Source: Pontibacter vulgaris (GTDB taxonomy: Bacteria > Bacteroidota > Bacteroidia > Cytophagales > Hymenobacteraceae). From it: a stretch of 64,000 nt of DNA. Below, piece after piece: positions 50,835 through 60,461 of this stretch. The notes beneath the pieces are model-generated. The model did not search any database. It was not told where the DNA came from and worked only from the letters and a program-made list of their open reading frames with translations. Where the stretch lies: positions 235,301 through 299,300 of the forward strand of contig NZ_JAJVDH010000007.1 of NCBI RefSeq assembly GCF_022758145.1. The letters run 5' to 3'. Numbering within the stretch: position 1 is the stretch's first letter; every line of letters starts with the position of its first letter. The translations under genes and the position numbers were made by a program.

Positions 50835-53800
50835 TTGGAAAAAGAACAGTCAATAAATTACCTCAAAGTTATAGGAAAAGCGCTTCTAAAAATAGTTTTA
50901 GGCCTAATCCTGTTTCTTTTGCTGCTGTTCGGGGTGGCTTTTGTGGCTATCCGGTACCCTGGGGTGCAAACAAAAGTGGCACAGAAAGCAGCATCCTGGC
51001 TATCTAAAGCACTCAAACACGAGGTTACGGTTGGCCGCGTAGATATCGAATTCTTCAGTAATGTTATACTTGAAAGAGTACAGGTGCGCGATAACCGCCA
51101 AAACGAAATGTTTTATGTGGGCCGTGCCGAAGCCGATATCAGCCTTTTCTCTATTTTCCACCCGGACAAATTAAGTATAGCCACCCTGGAGCTGCAGGAG
51201 CCGCGCGCCAACCTGGTAAAGTATGCCGGTGCCGATTCGCTTAACCTTTCTTCTTTTATCAGAGCGCTGAATGAGCTGATGGTAAAGGACACTACCCGCC
51301 AGGGAAAACCTTTCGAGTTTAAGATAGACGAGCTGGTACTTAAAAACGGAAACTTCACTTACGACGACTTTAACATACCCCGCGCTCCGCATGGCATGGA
51401 TTACCGCCACCTGGCACTGGCCAACATTTCGGGCCGCTTCGATGAGATAACTTTAGAAGATACTATAAAAGTTCGGGTAACCGATTTGCAGGCATACGAA
51501 ACCCGTTCTAAAACCAGGCTGCATAACCTGGACACCCGCATGACCTATGCCCCCACCTTCTGGGAATGGAACGAACTGGACCTGAAGCTCAATAAGAGCA
51601 ACCTGCAAAACTATGTGCGCTTCGACTATAGCCGCTTCGGTAACTTCGTGCATTTTGTTGACAGCGTTACCATGACGGCCAGGGTACAGAACTCAGCAGT
51701 CTACTCTCAGGACATAGCCACTTTCGCATCGGCCTTAAAAGATTATGACGAGAACATCTTTGTAAACTCCGCCGAACTGAAAGGTAAAGTAACCAGCTTT
51801 GAGGGCAAAAACCTGGATGTAAAGTATGGAAAGAACACGCATATAGTTGGCAACCTTAGCGCCGATGGCCTGCCAAACTTCCGGGAGACATTCGCCAACC
51901 TGCGCCTGAAGCCTTCCACCATCAATGCCAACGACATTAAGCAGTTCCTGCCGAAAGATGCTTATACTATAGCAGCCCGCCTGGGCACGGTTAACCTGCA
52001 GGGCAAGTTCCTGGGCTTTTACAATGACTTTGTTGCAAATGGCAGTTTCTCTACAGCACTCGGCAAACTGGAATCAGATATCAACCTCAAGATAGACGAC
52101 GATAAGCGCACCTCCTCTTATAAAGGATACCTTAAAACCAACAACTTTAACCTGGGCCGCCTGATCAATAATACCAACCTGGTGAAAACCATTTCGATGG
52201 ATGGCCGTGTTTCTGGTTCTGGCTTTACCTTAAAAGATGCCCGCGTAGAGATGGTAGCCAACATTGCGCAGCTATACCTGCTTGACTATAACTATAGAAA
52301 TATTAAAACCGATGGTATACTTCAGGGCCAGACCTTTTCCGGTAAAGTATCTATCAACGACCCGAACCTTGTTTTTACAGCCGACGGCGACGTAGACTTT
52401 GCGAAAGAGGAGCAGGCTTTTAATATGTTGGCTAACCTGGAGAAGGTAGATCTGAAAGCGCTAAAGCTAACCGACAAAGCCATCACCATAAGCGCTGACG
52501 CCCAACTCGATTTCCGTGGCCTGCGCCTGGATGATTTTGTGGGTACAGCCAACTTCCTGGATGCAACCATACTATATGAAGGCAAACCGCTCGCGCTGGA
52601 TACCCTCGAAATAAATTCTGAAATAGCAGGCGGCCAACGCAGCTTGTCCCTCAGCTCAGATATACTTGCTTTAAATGCCAGCGGTAATTTTGATTACTCG
52701 ATACTTATAAAAGACCTGCAGGACCTGGTTCAAGAGTATAAGCTCAATTTTGAAAGTAACGACGCTGCCACCAATGCCTACTACAGACGCAAGCGTAAAA
52801 AGCCAACATCTGAGTATAGCCTAAGCTATGATGTATACCTGAAACATGTGAACCCGGTATTGCAGCTTTTCTTACCGGAACTGGCAATTTCTGACTTTTC
52901 TAAAGTAGATGGTACTTTCCAGCACGGCAATACAGTTATACTTAATACATTTGCCCGCATAGATACCATCCTGTACGGGGACTTTAAATTATTCCAGAAC
53001 AACATTGAGCTGAACTCCTCTAAACTGCAGCACAGCCCTGACGTGCTGGCAAGTGCCCTGTTTACCTCGGTGAAGCAGGAACTGCCAACTGCAGGCCAGA
53101 CTCAGGACTTTTATGCTGAAGGTATCTGGAGCGAGCGCACCATTAATTTCTCAACCAGCGCTAGGCAACCAGAACAGAACAACAGGGCCACTGTTGCCGG
53201 CGACATGACTTTCCTGGAAGACAAGCTTCGTTTTGTATTTAATCGCTCTAACATTACGCTCCGCAACCAGACCTGGGCTTTTGCACCCGAGAATACCATG
53301 TATATAAGTGAGGCAGGCAAAAAGATAGAATTTGTAAACTTTATACTTTCGAACCTCAACCAGAACATTGCCTTGCGCGGAACGGTTTCTGAAGAGCCAC
53401 AGAGCAAGCTCACGCTTAACATAGGTAATTTCGACCTCCGCAACCTGAACTCCCTGATGTCAGAAAAAATAAGCGGTATACTTAACGCCGAGGTTGTAGC
53501 CCAGAACATTTATAAAGATGCCCTGCTTAACAGCGTAATGCGTGTAGATTCTTTTCACTTAGATGATATACTGATAGGCGATATCGCCGGAACTACCGCC
53601 TGGAACAACCAGCAGCAACAGATGGCGGTGGATGTAGGTATAAACCGCAACGCCAAAAAGGTTCTTTCTGTAACTGGCTTTTACAATCCGAAATCCGAAG
53701 AAGATCAGTTGGACCTGCTGGCCGTAATGGATGAGTCGCAGATCAAGATTGTAGAGCCGCTGCTAAAACCCATTATGTCTGACCTTTCCGGCACTATGGA

Positions 53801-55403
53801 AGGACGGATCCGGGTGCTAGGCAGGCTCGATTCGCCGGTTTTGAAAGGATCGGTGATGGTAAGCGACGGGCAGTTTACCTTTGATTACCTGAACACGACC
53901 TACCGCTTTGCCGACCGCATTTACTTTGGCCCGAACAGTATCAGTTTCCGGAATGCCCGCCTGCGCGACCTGTACGGCAATACAGCAACAGTTACAGGTG
54001 GTATAGCGCACGATGGTTTCCAGAACATGGTGCTCGATATCAGTGCCCGCTACCGCAATTTTATGGTACTGAACACCACCCGCGACCAGAACGAATTATA
54101 CTATGGTACTGCCTTTGCTACCGGCACAGCCTCTGTACTCGGCCCTACTCAGAACCTGAAGATAAACGTAGATGCCCGCAGCGAGCCTAATACCCGCCTT
54201 GTAATTCCGCTGGATAACCAGACAGATGTAGCGCATAAGGATTTCATTAAGTTTGTTAACCGCAATGTAACCGACAGCACCGGCCTGGCAGTGGCAGTAG
54301 AAGAACAGAGAGTCAATCTGTCTGGTATCAACATGAATTTTAACCTGGATGTGACCGATGATGCATACTTCGAGATCATTATTGACAGGCAAACCGGTGA
54401 CGTGATCAGGGGCTCAGGGAGCGGCCAGCTGAAGATGACCATTGATACACGTGGCGAGTTTAATATGTTTGGTGCCATCGAGATTGCAAACGGTGCTTAT
54501 AACCTGAACCTGCTGGAAGGCCTGGTAAGCCGGGAGTTTACGCTTATGCCTGGTGGTACCATTTCCTGGAACGGCGACCCGCTGAATGGCCTGATGAAAC
54601 TGAAAGCAAGTTATACCCAGGTTACTTCGCTGGAAGGAATAGTGCCTAATGCGACCGAAGCCCTGACTGCCGCACTCCAAAGGCGCTACCCGGTTACTGC
54701 AGTAATCGACCTGAATGGACCATTGCTGACACCGGAAATTAAACTTGGCCTTAACTTTGACGAGATTCCACAAGACCTGCGCTTCCAGATCGAGAACGTG
54801 CTTAACTCTATTAATAATGATGAAACGGAGTTAAACAGGCAGGTATTCAGTCTGCTGGTTTTGCGCAGGTTGTCGCCGGCAGGTACGTTTGCATTTGATA
54901 ACGGGGCAGGTACAGGTGCAGTAACAGGTAGTTTGGGTAATCTGCTCACCAACCAGCTAAGCGGCTTCCTGAACAGCATTGATAGTAATCTGCAGATAGA
55001 TATTGGCCTGGAAGGAATTGACCAGAATGCACTTTCTAACCTGCAGGTAAGGTTAAGTTATACCTTCTTTAAAGGAAGGCTGCGTGTAACCAACCAGACA
55101 GGTTTGAACAATGGCGTTTCTAATACAACAACCGGCAGAAGCACCGGTTACCAGGGAGACTGGTCGTTGGAATACTATATAACCAAAGGCGGTGAGCTAC
55201 GTGCCAGGCTGGAGTATAGCACACAACCACAAGGACTTACGAGCAGAATAACTGCAAGGCAAAGTTTCAGCTTGCTGCATACCAAGCGCTTTGACAACCT
55301 GCGGGAATTGTTTGGCCATGAAAACCCATCAAGGCGGGATGTACGGCGCGAACAGCAGCAGCAACCTATTATTTTAGACTCCGACCCACGCCTGAACTTT
55401 TAA
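50835..55403 (+). CDS. TamB-like translocation/assembly module protein
   Basis: A 1522-residue AsmA/TamB-type envelope protein. A TTG start is used (no ATG before the TM helix IVLGLILFLLLLFGVAFVAIRY). A long repeated beta-strand region (putative lipid-conducting groove) follows, with repeats such as DGILQGQTFSGKVSI. The C-terminal TamB (DUF490) domain covers about residues 1100-1480 (FNLDVTDDAYFEIIIDRQTGDVIRGSGSGQLKM...SYTFFKGRLRVTN). It probably bridges inner and outer membranes for lipid transport or outer-membrane protein assembly. TamA is not adjacent. Confidence 0.9.
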   Translation: MEKEQSINYLKVIGKALLKIVLGLILFLLLLFGVAFVAIRYPGVQTKVAQKAASWLSKALKHEVTVGRVDIEFFSNVILERVQVRDNRQNEMFYVGRAEADISLFSIFHPDKLSIATLELQEPRANLVKYAGADSLNLSSFIRALNELMVKDTTRQGKPFEFKIDELVLKNGNFTYDDFNIPRAPHGMDYRHLALANISGRFDEITLEDTIKVRVTDLQAYETRSKTRLHNLDTRMTYAPTFWEWNELDLKLNKSNLQNYVRFDYSRFGNFVHFVDSVTMTARVQNSAVYSQDIATFASALKDYDENIFVNSAELKGKVTSFEGKNLDVKYGKNTHIVGNLSADGLPNFRETFANLRLKPSTINANDIKQFLPKDAYTIAARLGTVNLQGKFLGFYNDFVANGSFSTALGKLESDINLKIDDDKRTSSYKGYLKTNNFNLGRLINNTNLVKTISMDGRVSGSGFTLKDARVEMVANIAQLYLLDYNYRNIKTDGILQGQTFSGKVSINDPNLVFTADGDVDFAKEEQAFNMLANLEKVDLKALKLTDKAITISADAQLDFRGLRLDDFVGTANFLDATILYEGKPLALDTLEINSEIAGGQRSLSLSSDILALNASGNFDYSILIKDLQDLVQEYKLNFESNDAATNAYYRRKRKKPTSEYSLSYDVYLKHVNPVLQLFLPELAISDFSKVDGTFQHGNTVILNTFARIDTILYGDFKLFQNNIELNSSKLQHSPDVLASALFTSVKQELPTAGQTQDFYAEGIWSERTINFSTSARQPEQNNRATVAGDMTFLEDKLRFVFNRSNITLRNQTWAFAPENTMYISEAGKKIEFVNFILSNLNQNIALRGTVSEEPQSKLTLNIGNFDLRNLNSLMSEKISGILNAEVVAQNIYKDALLNSVMRVDSFHLDDILIGDIAGTTAWNNQQQQMAVDVGINRNAKKVLSVTGFYNPKSEEDQLDLLAVMDESQIKIVEPLLKPIMSDLSGTMEGRIRVLGRLDSPVLKGSVMVSDGQFTFDYLNTTYRFADRIYFGPNSISFRNARLRDLYGNTATVTGGIAHDGFQNMVLDISARYRNFMVLNTTRDQNELYYGTAFATGTASVLGPTQNLKINVDARSEPNTRLVIPLDNQTDVAHKDFIKFVNRNVTDSTGLAVAVEEQRVNLSGINMNFNLDVTDDAYFEIIIDRQTGDVIRGSGSGQLKMTIDTRGEFNMFGAIEIANGAYNLNLLEGLVSREFTLMPGGTISWNGDPLNGLMKLKASYTQVTSLEGIVPNATEALTAALQRRYPVTAVIDLNGPLLTPEIKLGLNFDEIPQDLRFQIENVLNSINNDETELNRQVFSLLVLRRLSPAGTFAFDNGAGTGAVTGSLGNLLTNQLSGFLNSIDSNLQIDIGLEGIDQNALSNLQVRLSYTFFKGRLRVTNQTGLNNGVSNTTTGRSTGYQGDWSLEYYITKGGELRARLEYSTQPQGLTSRITARQSFSLLHTKRFDNLRELFGHENPSRRDVRREQQQQPIILDSDPRLNF

Positions 55404-55407
55404 AACC

Positions 55408-55438
55408 AAAGCCTGCTCCTGCCAGAGCAGGCTTTTTT
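55408..55438 (+). terminator. Terminator of the tamB-like gene
   Basis: AAAGCCTGCTC (55408-55418) pairs with GAGCAGGCTTT (55425-55435), followed by more T residues. Confidence 0.9.
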
Positions 55439-55479
55439 CTTTCCTTGGCACGCTGCACCCACTTATTAAAATTAATTTC

Positions 55480-55487
55480 TATTTTTG
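55480..55487 (+). promoter_or_regulatory. -7 box of the ftsX block
   Basis: TATTTTTG matches TAnnTTTG exactly, 16 bases before the ftsX start at 55504. Confidence 0.6.
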
Positions 55488-55503
55488 TGAGGAAGCAGCA
55501 CCT

Positions 55504-56403
55504 ATGACAAAGCAAAACTCCAAATCAGTAAAGAAAAAGAAGCTCGGTAATTACCCGCATGCCATGGTGGTGTTCAGCATTTCGCTGGCACTGTTTGTTA
55601 TTGGCTTGTTCGGGCTTTTGCTTATACACGCCGGCAAGCTATCAGACCTGGTAAAGGAAAGTATAGAAATGCAGGTATACCTTGACCGAAACCTGACCGA
55701 AGTACAACTGGTGCGCCTTCAGAAAACGCTGGCTGCCAAAGAGTATGTAGCCTACAAACAGGACACAGCCCAGGTACGCTATATCTCTAAAGAAGAAGGT
55801 GCGAAAGCATTTATCGGAGAAACCGGCGAAGACTTTACTGCTTTTCTGGGAGACAACCCACTGCGCGATGCTTATGCCCTCAAAATTGCCGCTAACCATT
55901 CAGGCTCTGCAGAACTCAAGGTTATTAAAAATGAGCTTGAAGGTATAGATGGTGTGTACGAAGTACAGTATGTAGCCAGCCTGATAGAATCCATCAACGA
56001 AAATATTCAGAAGATAAGCCTGGTACTGATCGGCTTCGCTGCTATACTTGTATTTGTAGTGATCATCCTGATAAATAATACGGTAAAACTGGCCTTATAC
56101 TCGCAGCGCTTCCTGATAAGAAGTATGCAGCTGGTTGGCGCCACCTCCTTTTTTATTCAGCGTCCGTTCCTGAACCGGGCTACCTGGCAGGGTATTATGA
56201 GCGGCATTATTGCATCGGGGCTTTTATACTTGTTAATGCAGTACGCTTACCACGAAATTGAAGAACTCAGGCTGCTGCGCAACGACGAGCAAACGTACAT
56301 GCTGATGCTGGCGCTGGTTGTGATCGGTTGTATCATTGGCTTCCTGAGCTCCTATCGTGCAGTAAGAAAATACCTGCGAATGTCTTTAGACGAACTATAC
56401 TAA
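55504..56403 (+). CDS. ftsX: Cell division protein FtsX
   Basis: A 299-residue integral protein with four TM helices: HAMVVFSISLALFVIGLFGLLL near the N-terminus and three in the C-terminal half (ISLVLIGFAAILVFVVIIL and later). The extracytoplasmic loop (KESIEMQVYLDRNLTEVQL...) follows TM1 as expected. With FtsE (not adjacent here) it forms an ABC-type complex controlling peptidoglycan hydrolases at division. It leads the co-directional block ftsX-DUF3098-uppP-truB-ribF with gaps of 0-2 bases or overlaps. Confidence 0.94.
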   Translation: MTKQNSKSVKKKKLGNYPHAMVVFSISLALFVIGLFGLLLIHAGKLSDLVKESIEMQVYLDRNLTEVQLVRLQKTLAAKEYVAYKQDTAQVRYISKEEGAKAFIGETGEDFTAFLGDNPLRDAYALKIAANHSGSAELKVIKNELEGIDGVYEVQYVASLIESINENIQKISLVLIGFAAILVFVVIILINNTVKLALYSQRFLIRSMQLVGATSFFIQRPFLNRATWQGIMSGIIASGLLYLLMQYAYHEIEELRLLRNDEQTYMLMLALVVIGCIIGFLSSYRAVRKYLRMSLDELY

Positions 56404-56404
56404 T

Positions 56405-56620
56405 ATGGAAAATAAGAACAAGCTTGCCTTCGGCAGGAAAAACTACATCTTTATGCTGGCAGGTATTGTTATACTTGCTGTTGGCTTCTTTATCATGACC
56501 CTGGACAAGGAGCAGTACGGGCTGGGCTTTATGGGCATCACGCTGGGACCAATTGTGGTAATGGCTGGCTTTATAGTAGAGCTTTTTGCAATAATGGTGA
56601 AGGATAAAACACACGAATAG
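56405..56620 (+). CDS. DUF3098 small membrane protein
   Basis: A 71-residue protein with two TM helices (YIFMLAGIVILAVGFFIMTL and ITLGPIVVMAGFIVELFAIMV). It fits DUF3098, found between ftsX and uppP in many Bacteroidota. Function unknown; its constant position hints at division or wall synthesis. It is 1 base after ftsX and directly abuts uppP. Confidence 0.9.
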   Translation: MENKNKLAFGRKNYIFMLAGIVILAVGFFIMTLDKEQYGLGFMGITLGPIVVMAGFIVELFAIMVKDKTHE

Positions 56621-57454
56621 ATGAACGAATGGCAGGCTATTATTTTAGCCATAGTTGAAGGATTAACTGAGTTCCTGCCTGTATCCTCTACAGGCCACAT
56701 GATTATAGCATCGGCCCTGATGGGTATAAACGAGCTACCTATTACCAAGATCTTTACAGTATGTATACAGTTTGGCGCTATACTTTCGGTGGTGGTGCTT
56801 TACTGGAAGCGTTTTATAGCCACCTTCGACTTTTACAAAAAGTTGCTCTTAGCCTTCATACCTGCCATGGTTATCGGCTTTGCCCTCATGGATATTATTG
56901 ACGCTATGTTGGAGAGCGTACTGGTAACTGCCATGATGCTGGTAGCTGGTGGCGTGGTTTTACTTTTTGTAGACAAGTGGTTCCGGAATTCCGAGCGAGA
57001 AGAAGTTACTTACAAAAATGCCTTCATGATCGGTCTTTTCCAGTGCATCGCCATGATTCCGGGTGTATCGCGCTCTGCTGCCTCTATCATAGGTGGTTTG
57101 TCGTTGGGTGTTAGCCGTAAAGCTGCTGCGGAGTTCTCCTTTTTTCTGGCTGTGCCTACCATGCTGGCTGCCGCTACTTATAAACTGATTACAGACCTGC
57201 TGCAGTTAGAGTTATCAGATATCCTCAAGTTTGACCTTCCGAAGATTCAGGCAAGTTTTAGCCTGATCACTGCAAACGACCTGAAACTGTTACTGATCGG
57301 GAATTTCGTTGCGTTTATAGTTGCCATGATCGCCATCCGCTTCTTCATTAACTTCCTGACGAAGTATGGCTTTAAGATGTTTGGCTATTATAGAATTGCT
57401 TTAGGTGTTGCTTTGCTGGCGTTGTTGGCAATGGGTGTTGATTTAAAAGTATAA
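56621..57454 (+). CDS. uppP: Undecaprenyl-diphosphate phosphatase
   Basis: A 277-residue polytopic inner-membrane protein (UppP/BacA) that recycles undecaprenyl diphosphate to the monophosphate carrier for peptidoglycan and polysaccharide synthesis. Signatures are [19 protein letters not shown] (Glu-rich motif) and [15 protein letters not shown] with the catalytic Arg. Over-dosage in other species gives bacitracin tolerance. Confidence 0.95.
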   Translation: MNEWQAIILAIVEGLTEFLPVSSTGHMIIASALMGINELPITKIFTVCIQFGAILSVVVLYWKRFIATFDFYKKLLLAFIPAMVIGFALMDIIDAMLESVLVTAMMLVAGGVVLLFVDKWFRNSEREEVTYKNAFMIGLFQCIAMIPGVSRSAASIIGGLSLGVSRKAAAEFSFFLAVPTMLAAATYKLITDLLQLELSDILKFDLPKIQASFSLITANDLKLLLIGNFVAFIVAMIAIRFFINFLTKYGFKMFGYYRIALGVALLALLAMGVDLKV

Positions 57455-57456
57455 TT

Positions 57457-58152
57457 ATGGCTTACGATTTTGCCGCCGGCGAAATACTCCTTATAAACAA
57501 ACCACTCGATTGGACCTCTTTTGATGTGGTAAAGAAAGTACGCAATACCTTGCGGGTAAAAAAGATCGGCCACGCCGGCACCTTAGACCCGCTGGCTACC
57601 GGCATGCTTATACTTTGCACCGGCAAGTATACCAAACGCATCGATGAAATTCAGGCACAGGAGAAAGAGTATACCGGCACCATTACCATAGGCCAGACCA
57701 CTCCTTCTTACGACCTCGAAACCGAAGTAAGCGAAGCCCGCGACATCAGCCACCTTACCCCTGATGACCTTTACAAAGCGGCTGAAACTTTTGTTGGTAC
57801 AATAGAGCAAATACCACCAATCTACTCGGCTGTCTGGGTAGATGGACAACGCGCTTACGACCTGGCCCGCGGCGGAAAAACGGCCGAAATAAAACCCCGC
57901 ACCATCACCATCAAAGCTTTCGAAATTACAGGTATAGAGGGCGCTGTAGTATCATTTAAGGTGGTTTGCACAAAAGGTACTTATATCCGTAGCCTTGCCC
58001 ACGATTTTGGCCAGAAACTGGGCTGCGGTGCGCATCTTTCTTCACTTGTCCGTACCCGCATCGGTGAGTATAAACTGGAAGATGCCTTAACTATTGAAGA
58101 TATCCAGGCTATAAGAAAAGCTCAGTTAGAGTCGGATGCAAGTAATTCGTAG
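57457..58152 (+). CDS. truB: tRNA pseudouridine-55 synthase
   Basis: A 231-residue enzyme modifying U55 in the T-loop of tRNAs. Catalytic Asp lies in HAGTLDPLATGMLILCTGKYTK; KPLDWTSFDVV and PIYSAVWVDGQRAYDLARGG are conserved. It lacks a C-terminal PUA domain, as usual for short TruB forms of Bacteroidota. Its end overlaps the ribF start by 17 bases. Confidence 0.95.
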   Translation: MAYDFAAGEILLINKPLDWTSFDVVKKVRNTLRVKKIGHAGTLDPLATGMLILCTGKYTKRIDEIQAQEKEYTGTITIGQTTPSYDLETEVSEARDISHLTPDDLYKAAETFVGTIEQIPPIYSAVWVDGQRAYDLARGGKTAEIKPRTITIKAFEITGIEGAVVSFKVVCTKGTYIRSLAHDFGQKLGCGAHLSSLVRTRIGEYKLEDALTIEDIQAIRKAQLESDASNS

Positions 58153-59068
58153 ATTAGAAGACTTTCCCGTACTTAGCCATGCCGTTGTTACCAGCGGCAC
58201 TTTCGATGGCGTGCATGTAGGCCATCAGAAAATACTGGGGCATGTGATTGAGCGTGCCCGCCAAACCAATGGCCAGAGTGTTGTCATTACTTTCTGGCCT
58301 CACCCACGTCTGGTTATTTTCCCGGAAGACAACGACCTGATGCTGCTCTCTACTATTGAGGAGCGCATAGAGCAACTCAGCGGTTTTGGCATAGATTACT
58401 TGCTCATTATACCTTTTACTAAAGAGTTTTCACGGATGAGCTCCCGCAGCTTTATTACGGATATACTTGTAAAAACCATCCGGACTAAATTGCTGATCAT
58501 CGGGTATGACCACCGTTTTGGCAAAAACCGTGAAGGCAGCTTTGAGCATCTTAAATTACATGCGGGCAAGTATGGTTTTGAAGTGGAAGAAATTCCGCGC
58601 CAGGATGTAGATGATATTGGTGTAAGCTCCACCAAGATCCGGAAGGCACTGGAAACCGGTGACCTCAACACAGCCACAAACTACTTAGGCAGGTACTATA
58701 CGCTTACCTCCGAAGTAGAAGAAGGCAACAAACTTGGCCGCACTATTGGCTACCCTACAGCCAACCTGAAACTGCCGGAGCAGCACAAACTTATACCTGC
58801 ACATGGTGTATATGCCGTTTGGGTAAAGGTGGGCGAAGAAACACTTCCGGGTATGATGAATATTGGTGTCCGCCCGACTGTAGATGGCACCAGGCTTACC
58901 CTGGAAGTACACATCCTTAATTTTAACCGCAATATTTACGGGCAAAGTATAACAGTTGCTTTTGTGCAGCAATTACGCCAGGAGCAAAAGTTCAGCAGCC
59001 TCGATGCTTTAAAAGATCAGCTTGCCAAAGATAAAGCTGCAACAGAGCAGGCCCTGCATAACATCTGA
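58136..59068 (+). CDS. ribF: Riboflavin kinase / FAD synthetase
   Basis: A 310-residue bifunctional enzyme making FMN and FAD from riboflavin. The N-terminal nucleotidyltransferase domain has GTFDGVHVGHQKIL and the C-terminal kinase domain has GRTIGYPTANLKLPEQHKLIPAHGVYAV and MNIGVRPTVDG. The start overlaps truB, pointing to coupled translation. Last gene of the ftsX block. Confidence 0.95.
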   Translation: MQVIRRLEDFPVLSHAVVTSGTFDGVHVGHQKILGHVIERARQTNGQSVVITFWPHPRLVIFPEDNDLMLLSTIEERIEQLSGFGIDYLLIIPFTKEFSRMSSRSFITDILVKTIRTKLLIIGYDHRFGKNREGSFEHLKLHAGKYGFEVEEIPRQDVDDIGVSSTKIRKALETGDLNTATNYLGRYYTLTSEVEEGNKLGRTIGYPTANLKLPEQHKLIPAHGVYAVWVKVGEETLPGMMNIGVRPTVDGTRLTLEVHILNFNRNIYGQSITVAFVQQLRQEQKFSSLDALKDQLAKDKAATEQALHNI

Positions 59069-59317
59069 TTTTTTTCTTTTTGCAGGACCTGATCCGGTAT
59101 TCATACTTTGCCGGGCCTGCTTTGAGTCTAACCGTCCCCGGCTTATACATCATCATTTTAATAAGCCACCTTACCTGAAAAAGGAAAGTCTATACTTTTA
59201 TATGGCTTTTTTTCTATCTAAATTACCTTCACGAAGTATAAGGCAATGTCTGCGCAAGTATAAAATTTATAGTTCGGCAGATGGGCTATTAAATCGTTTA
59301 TCTCACACATACTAACT

Positions 59318-60016
59318 ATGATCAATAAAACTGTTAAGAATGCACAGGAAGCCTTACAGGGTATACAAGACGGCATGACGCTTATGCTGGGGGGGTTTGG
59401 GCTTTGCGGCATTCCGGAAAACTCTATTCAGGAGCTCCTTCGACTTGGCGTTAAAGACCTTACCTGCATCTCCAATAATGCCGGGGTAGATGATTTTGGT
59501 ATTGGCTTGTTACTGCAAAAGCGACAGGTTAAGAAAATGATTTCCAGCTATGTTGGTGAAAATGCCGAGTTTGAGCGCCAGTTGCTATCAGGTGAGTTAG
59601 AGGTTGAGCTTATACCACAAGGCACACTGGCAGAACGCGTGCGCGCCGGTGGAGCAGGTATTCCTGCATTCTTTACCCCTGCCGGTTACGGCACCGAAGT
59701 AGGTGAAGGCAAAGAAAGCCGCGAGTTTAACGGTAAAATGTACCTGATGGAAACTTGGCTGAAGGCGGATTTTTCATTCGTAAAAGCCTGGAAAGGCGAC
59801 ACGGCCGGTAACCTGATCTACAAAGGCACTGCCCGTAACTTTAACCCGATGATGGCCACTGCCGGTAAAATTACAGTAGCCGAAGTAGAGGAACTGGTAC
59901 CTGCCGGCGAACTGGACCCGAACATGATCCACACCCCGGGCATTTATGTACAGCGCATTTACCAGGGCGAAAAGTATGAAAAACGCATCGAACAGAGGAC
60001 GGTGCGTAGCACCTGA
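59318..60016 (+). CDS. scoA: 3-oxoacid CoA-transferase subunit A
   Basis: A 232-residue alpha subunit of a family I CoA-transferase, opening [37 protein letters not shown] and containing [27 protein letters not shown]. Together with subunit B it moves CoA from succinyl-CoA to acetoacetate, or a similar pair. Its TGA stop is embedded in the first bases (CTGATTTGG) of the inverted-repeat element that separates it from subunit B. Confidence 0.9.
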   Translation: MINKTVKNAQEALQGIQDGMTLMLGGFGLCGIPENSIQELLRLGVKDLTCISNNAGVDDFGIGLLLQKRQVKKMISSYVGENAEFERQLLSGELEVELIPQGTLAERVRAGGAGIPAFFTPAGYGTEVGEGKESREFNGKMYLMETWLKADFSFVKAWKGDTAGNLIYKGTARNFNPMMATAGKITVAEVEELVPAGELDPNMIHTPGIYVQRIYQGEKYEKRIEQRTVRST

Positions 60017-60455
60017 TTTGGAAATTTGAAGATGTAAAAATTTGAAAATGGAGGTTGAGCCAAAGGATAACCTGATACTGGCGCTTACACTCGATTTTGC
60101 AGTAGCTGTAATAAGTTATGCTGAGGAACTGGAGAGCAAACGCAAGTTTGTTATTGCCAATCAGTTGCTCAAGAGCGGAACATCAATTGGTGCAAACGTT
60201 AGAGAAGCGCAGAACGCTGAAAGCAAGGCGGACTTCATCCATAAATTCAAAATTGCAGCCAAAGAAATAGAAGAGATTGATTATTGGTTATTACTTTGTC
60301 TACGAGCTCCATCTTATCCTAATCCTTCACATCTTCAAGAGAAATTAATTTCGATTAAAAGGATAATTTCTAAAATCATTATCAGCTCTAAGAATATTAA
60401 AAAGGAGAATTGATCAATATTTTCAAATCTCCAAATTTTAAAATCTCCAAATCAG
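60013..60455 (+). mobile_element. Inverted-repeat element carrying a four-helix-bundle gene
   Basis: The left end CTGATTTGGAAATTTGAAG (60013 onward) is the inverse of the right end ...CTCCAAATCAG (60445-60455). Both ends also repeat ATTTGAAAAT/ATTTTCAAAT phrases, so each terminal repeat is about 39 bases long and imperfect. Only the four-helix-bundle gene lies inside. The element splits two genes whose products form one enzyme, with 6 bases left to the ATG of subunit B. No transposase is present, so if mobile it is moved by something else. Confidence 0.65.
60048..60413 (+). CDS. Four-helix-bundle protein (S23/IVP-like)
   Basis: A 121-residue helical protein with ANQLLKSGTSIGANVREAQNAESKADFIHKFKIAAKEIEEIDYWL, the mark of the four-helix-bundle family first seen in 23S rRNA intervening sequences. 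The fold is shared with the Avd accessory protein of diversity-generating retroelements. The ATG at 60048 lies inside the left terminal repeat (ATTTGAAAATG). GC is lower than in the two CoA-transferase genes around it. Biochemical role unknown; nucleic-acid binding is proposed for the family. Confidence 0.85.
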   Translation: MEVEPKDNLILALTLDFAVAVISYAEELESKRKFVIANQLLKSGTSIGANVREAQNAESKADFIHKFKIAAKEIEEIDYWLLLCLRAPSYPNPSHLQEKLISIKRIISKIIISSKNIKKEN

Positions 60456-60461
60456 AAAAAC

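Noticed and set aside
59082..59120. GCAGG...CCTGC hairpin after ribF
   Set aside because: The stem is interrupted and has no clear T-tract after it, so I do not call a terminator.
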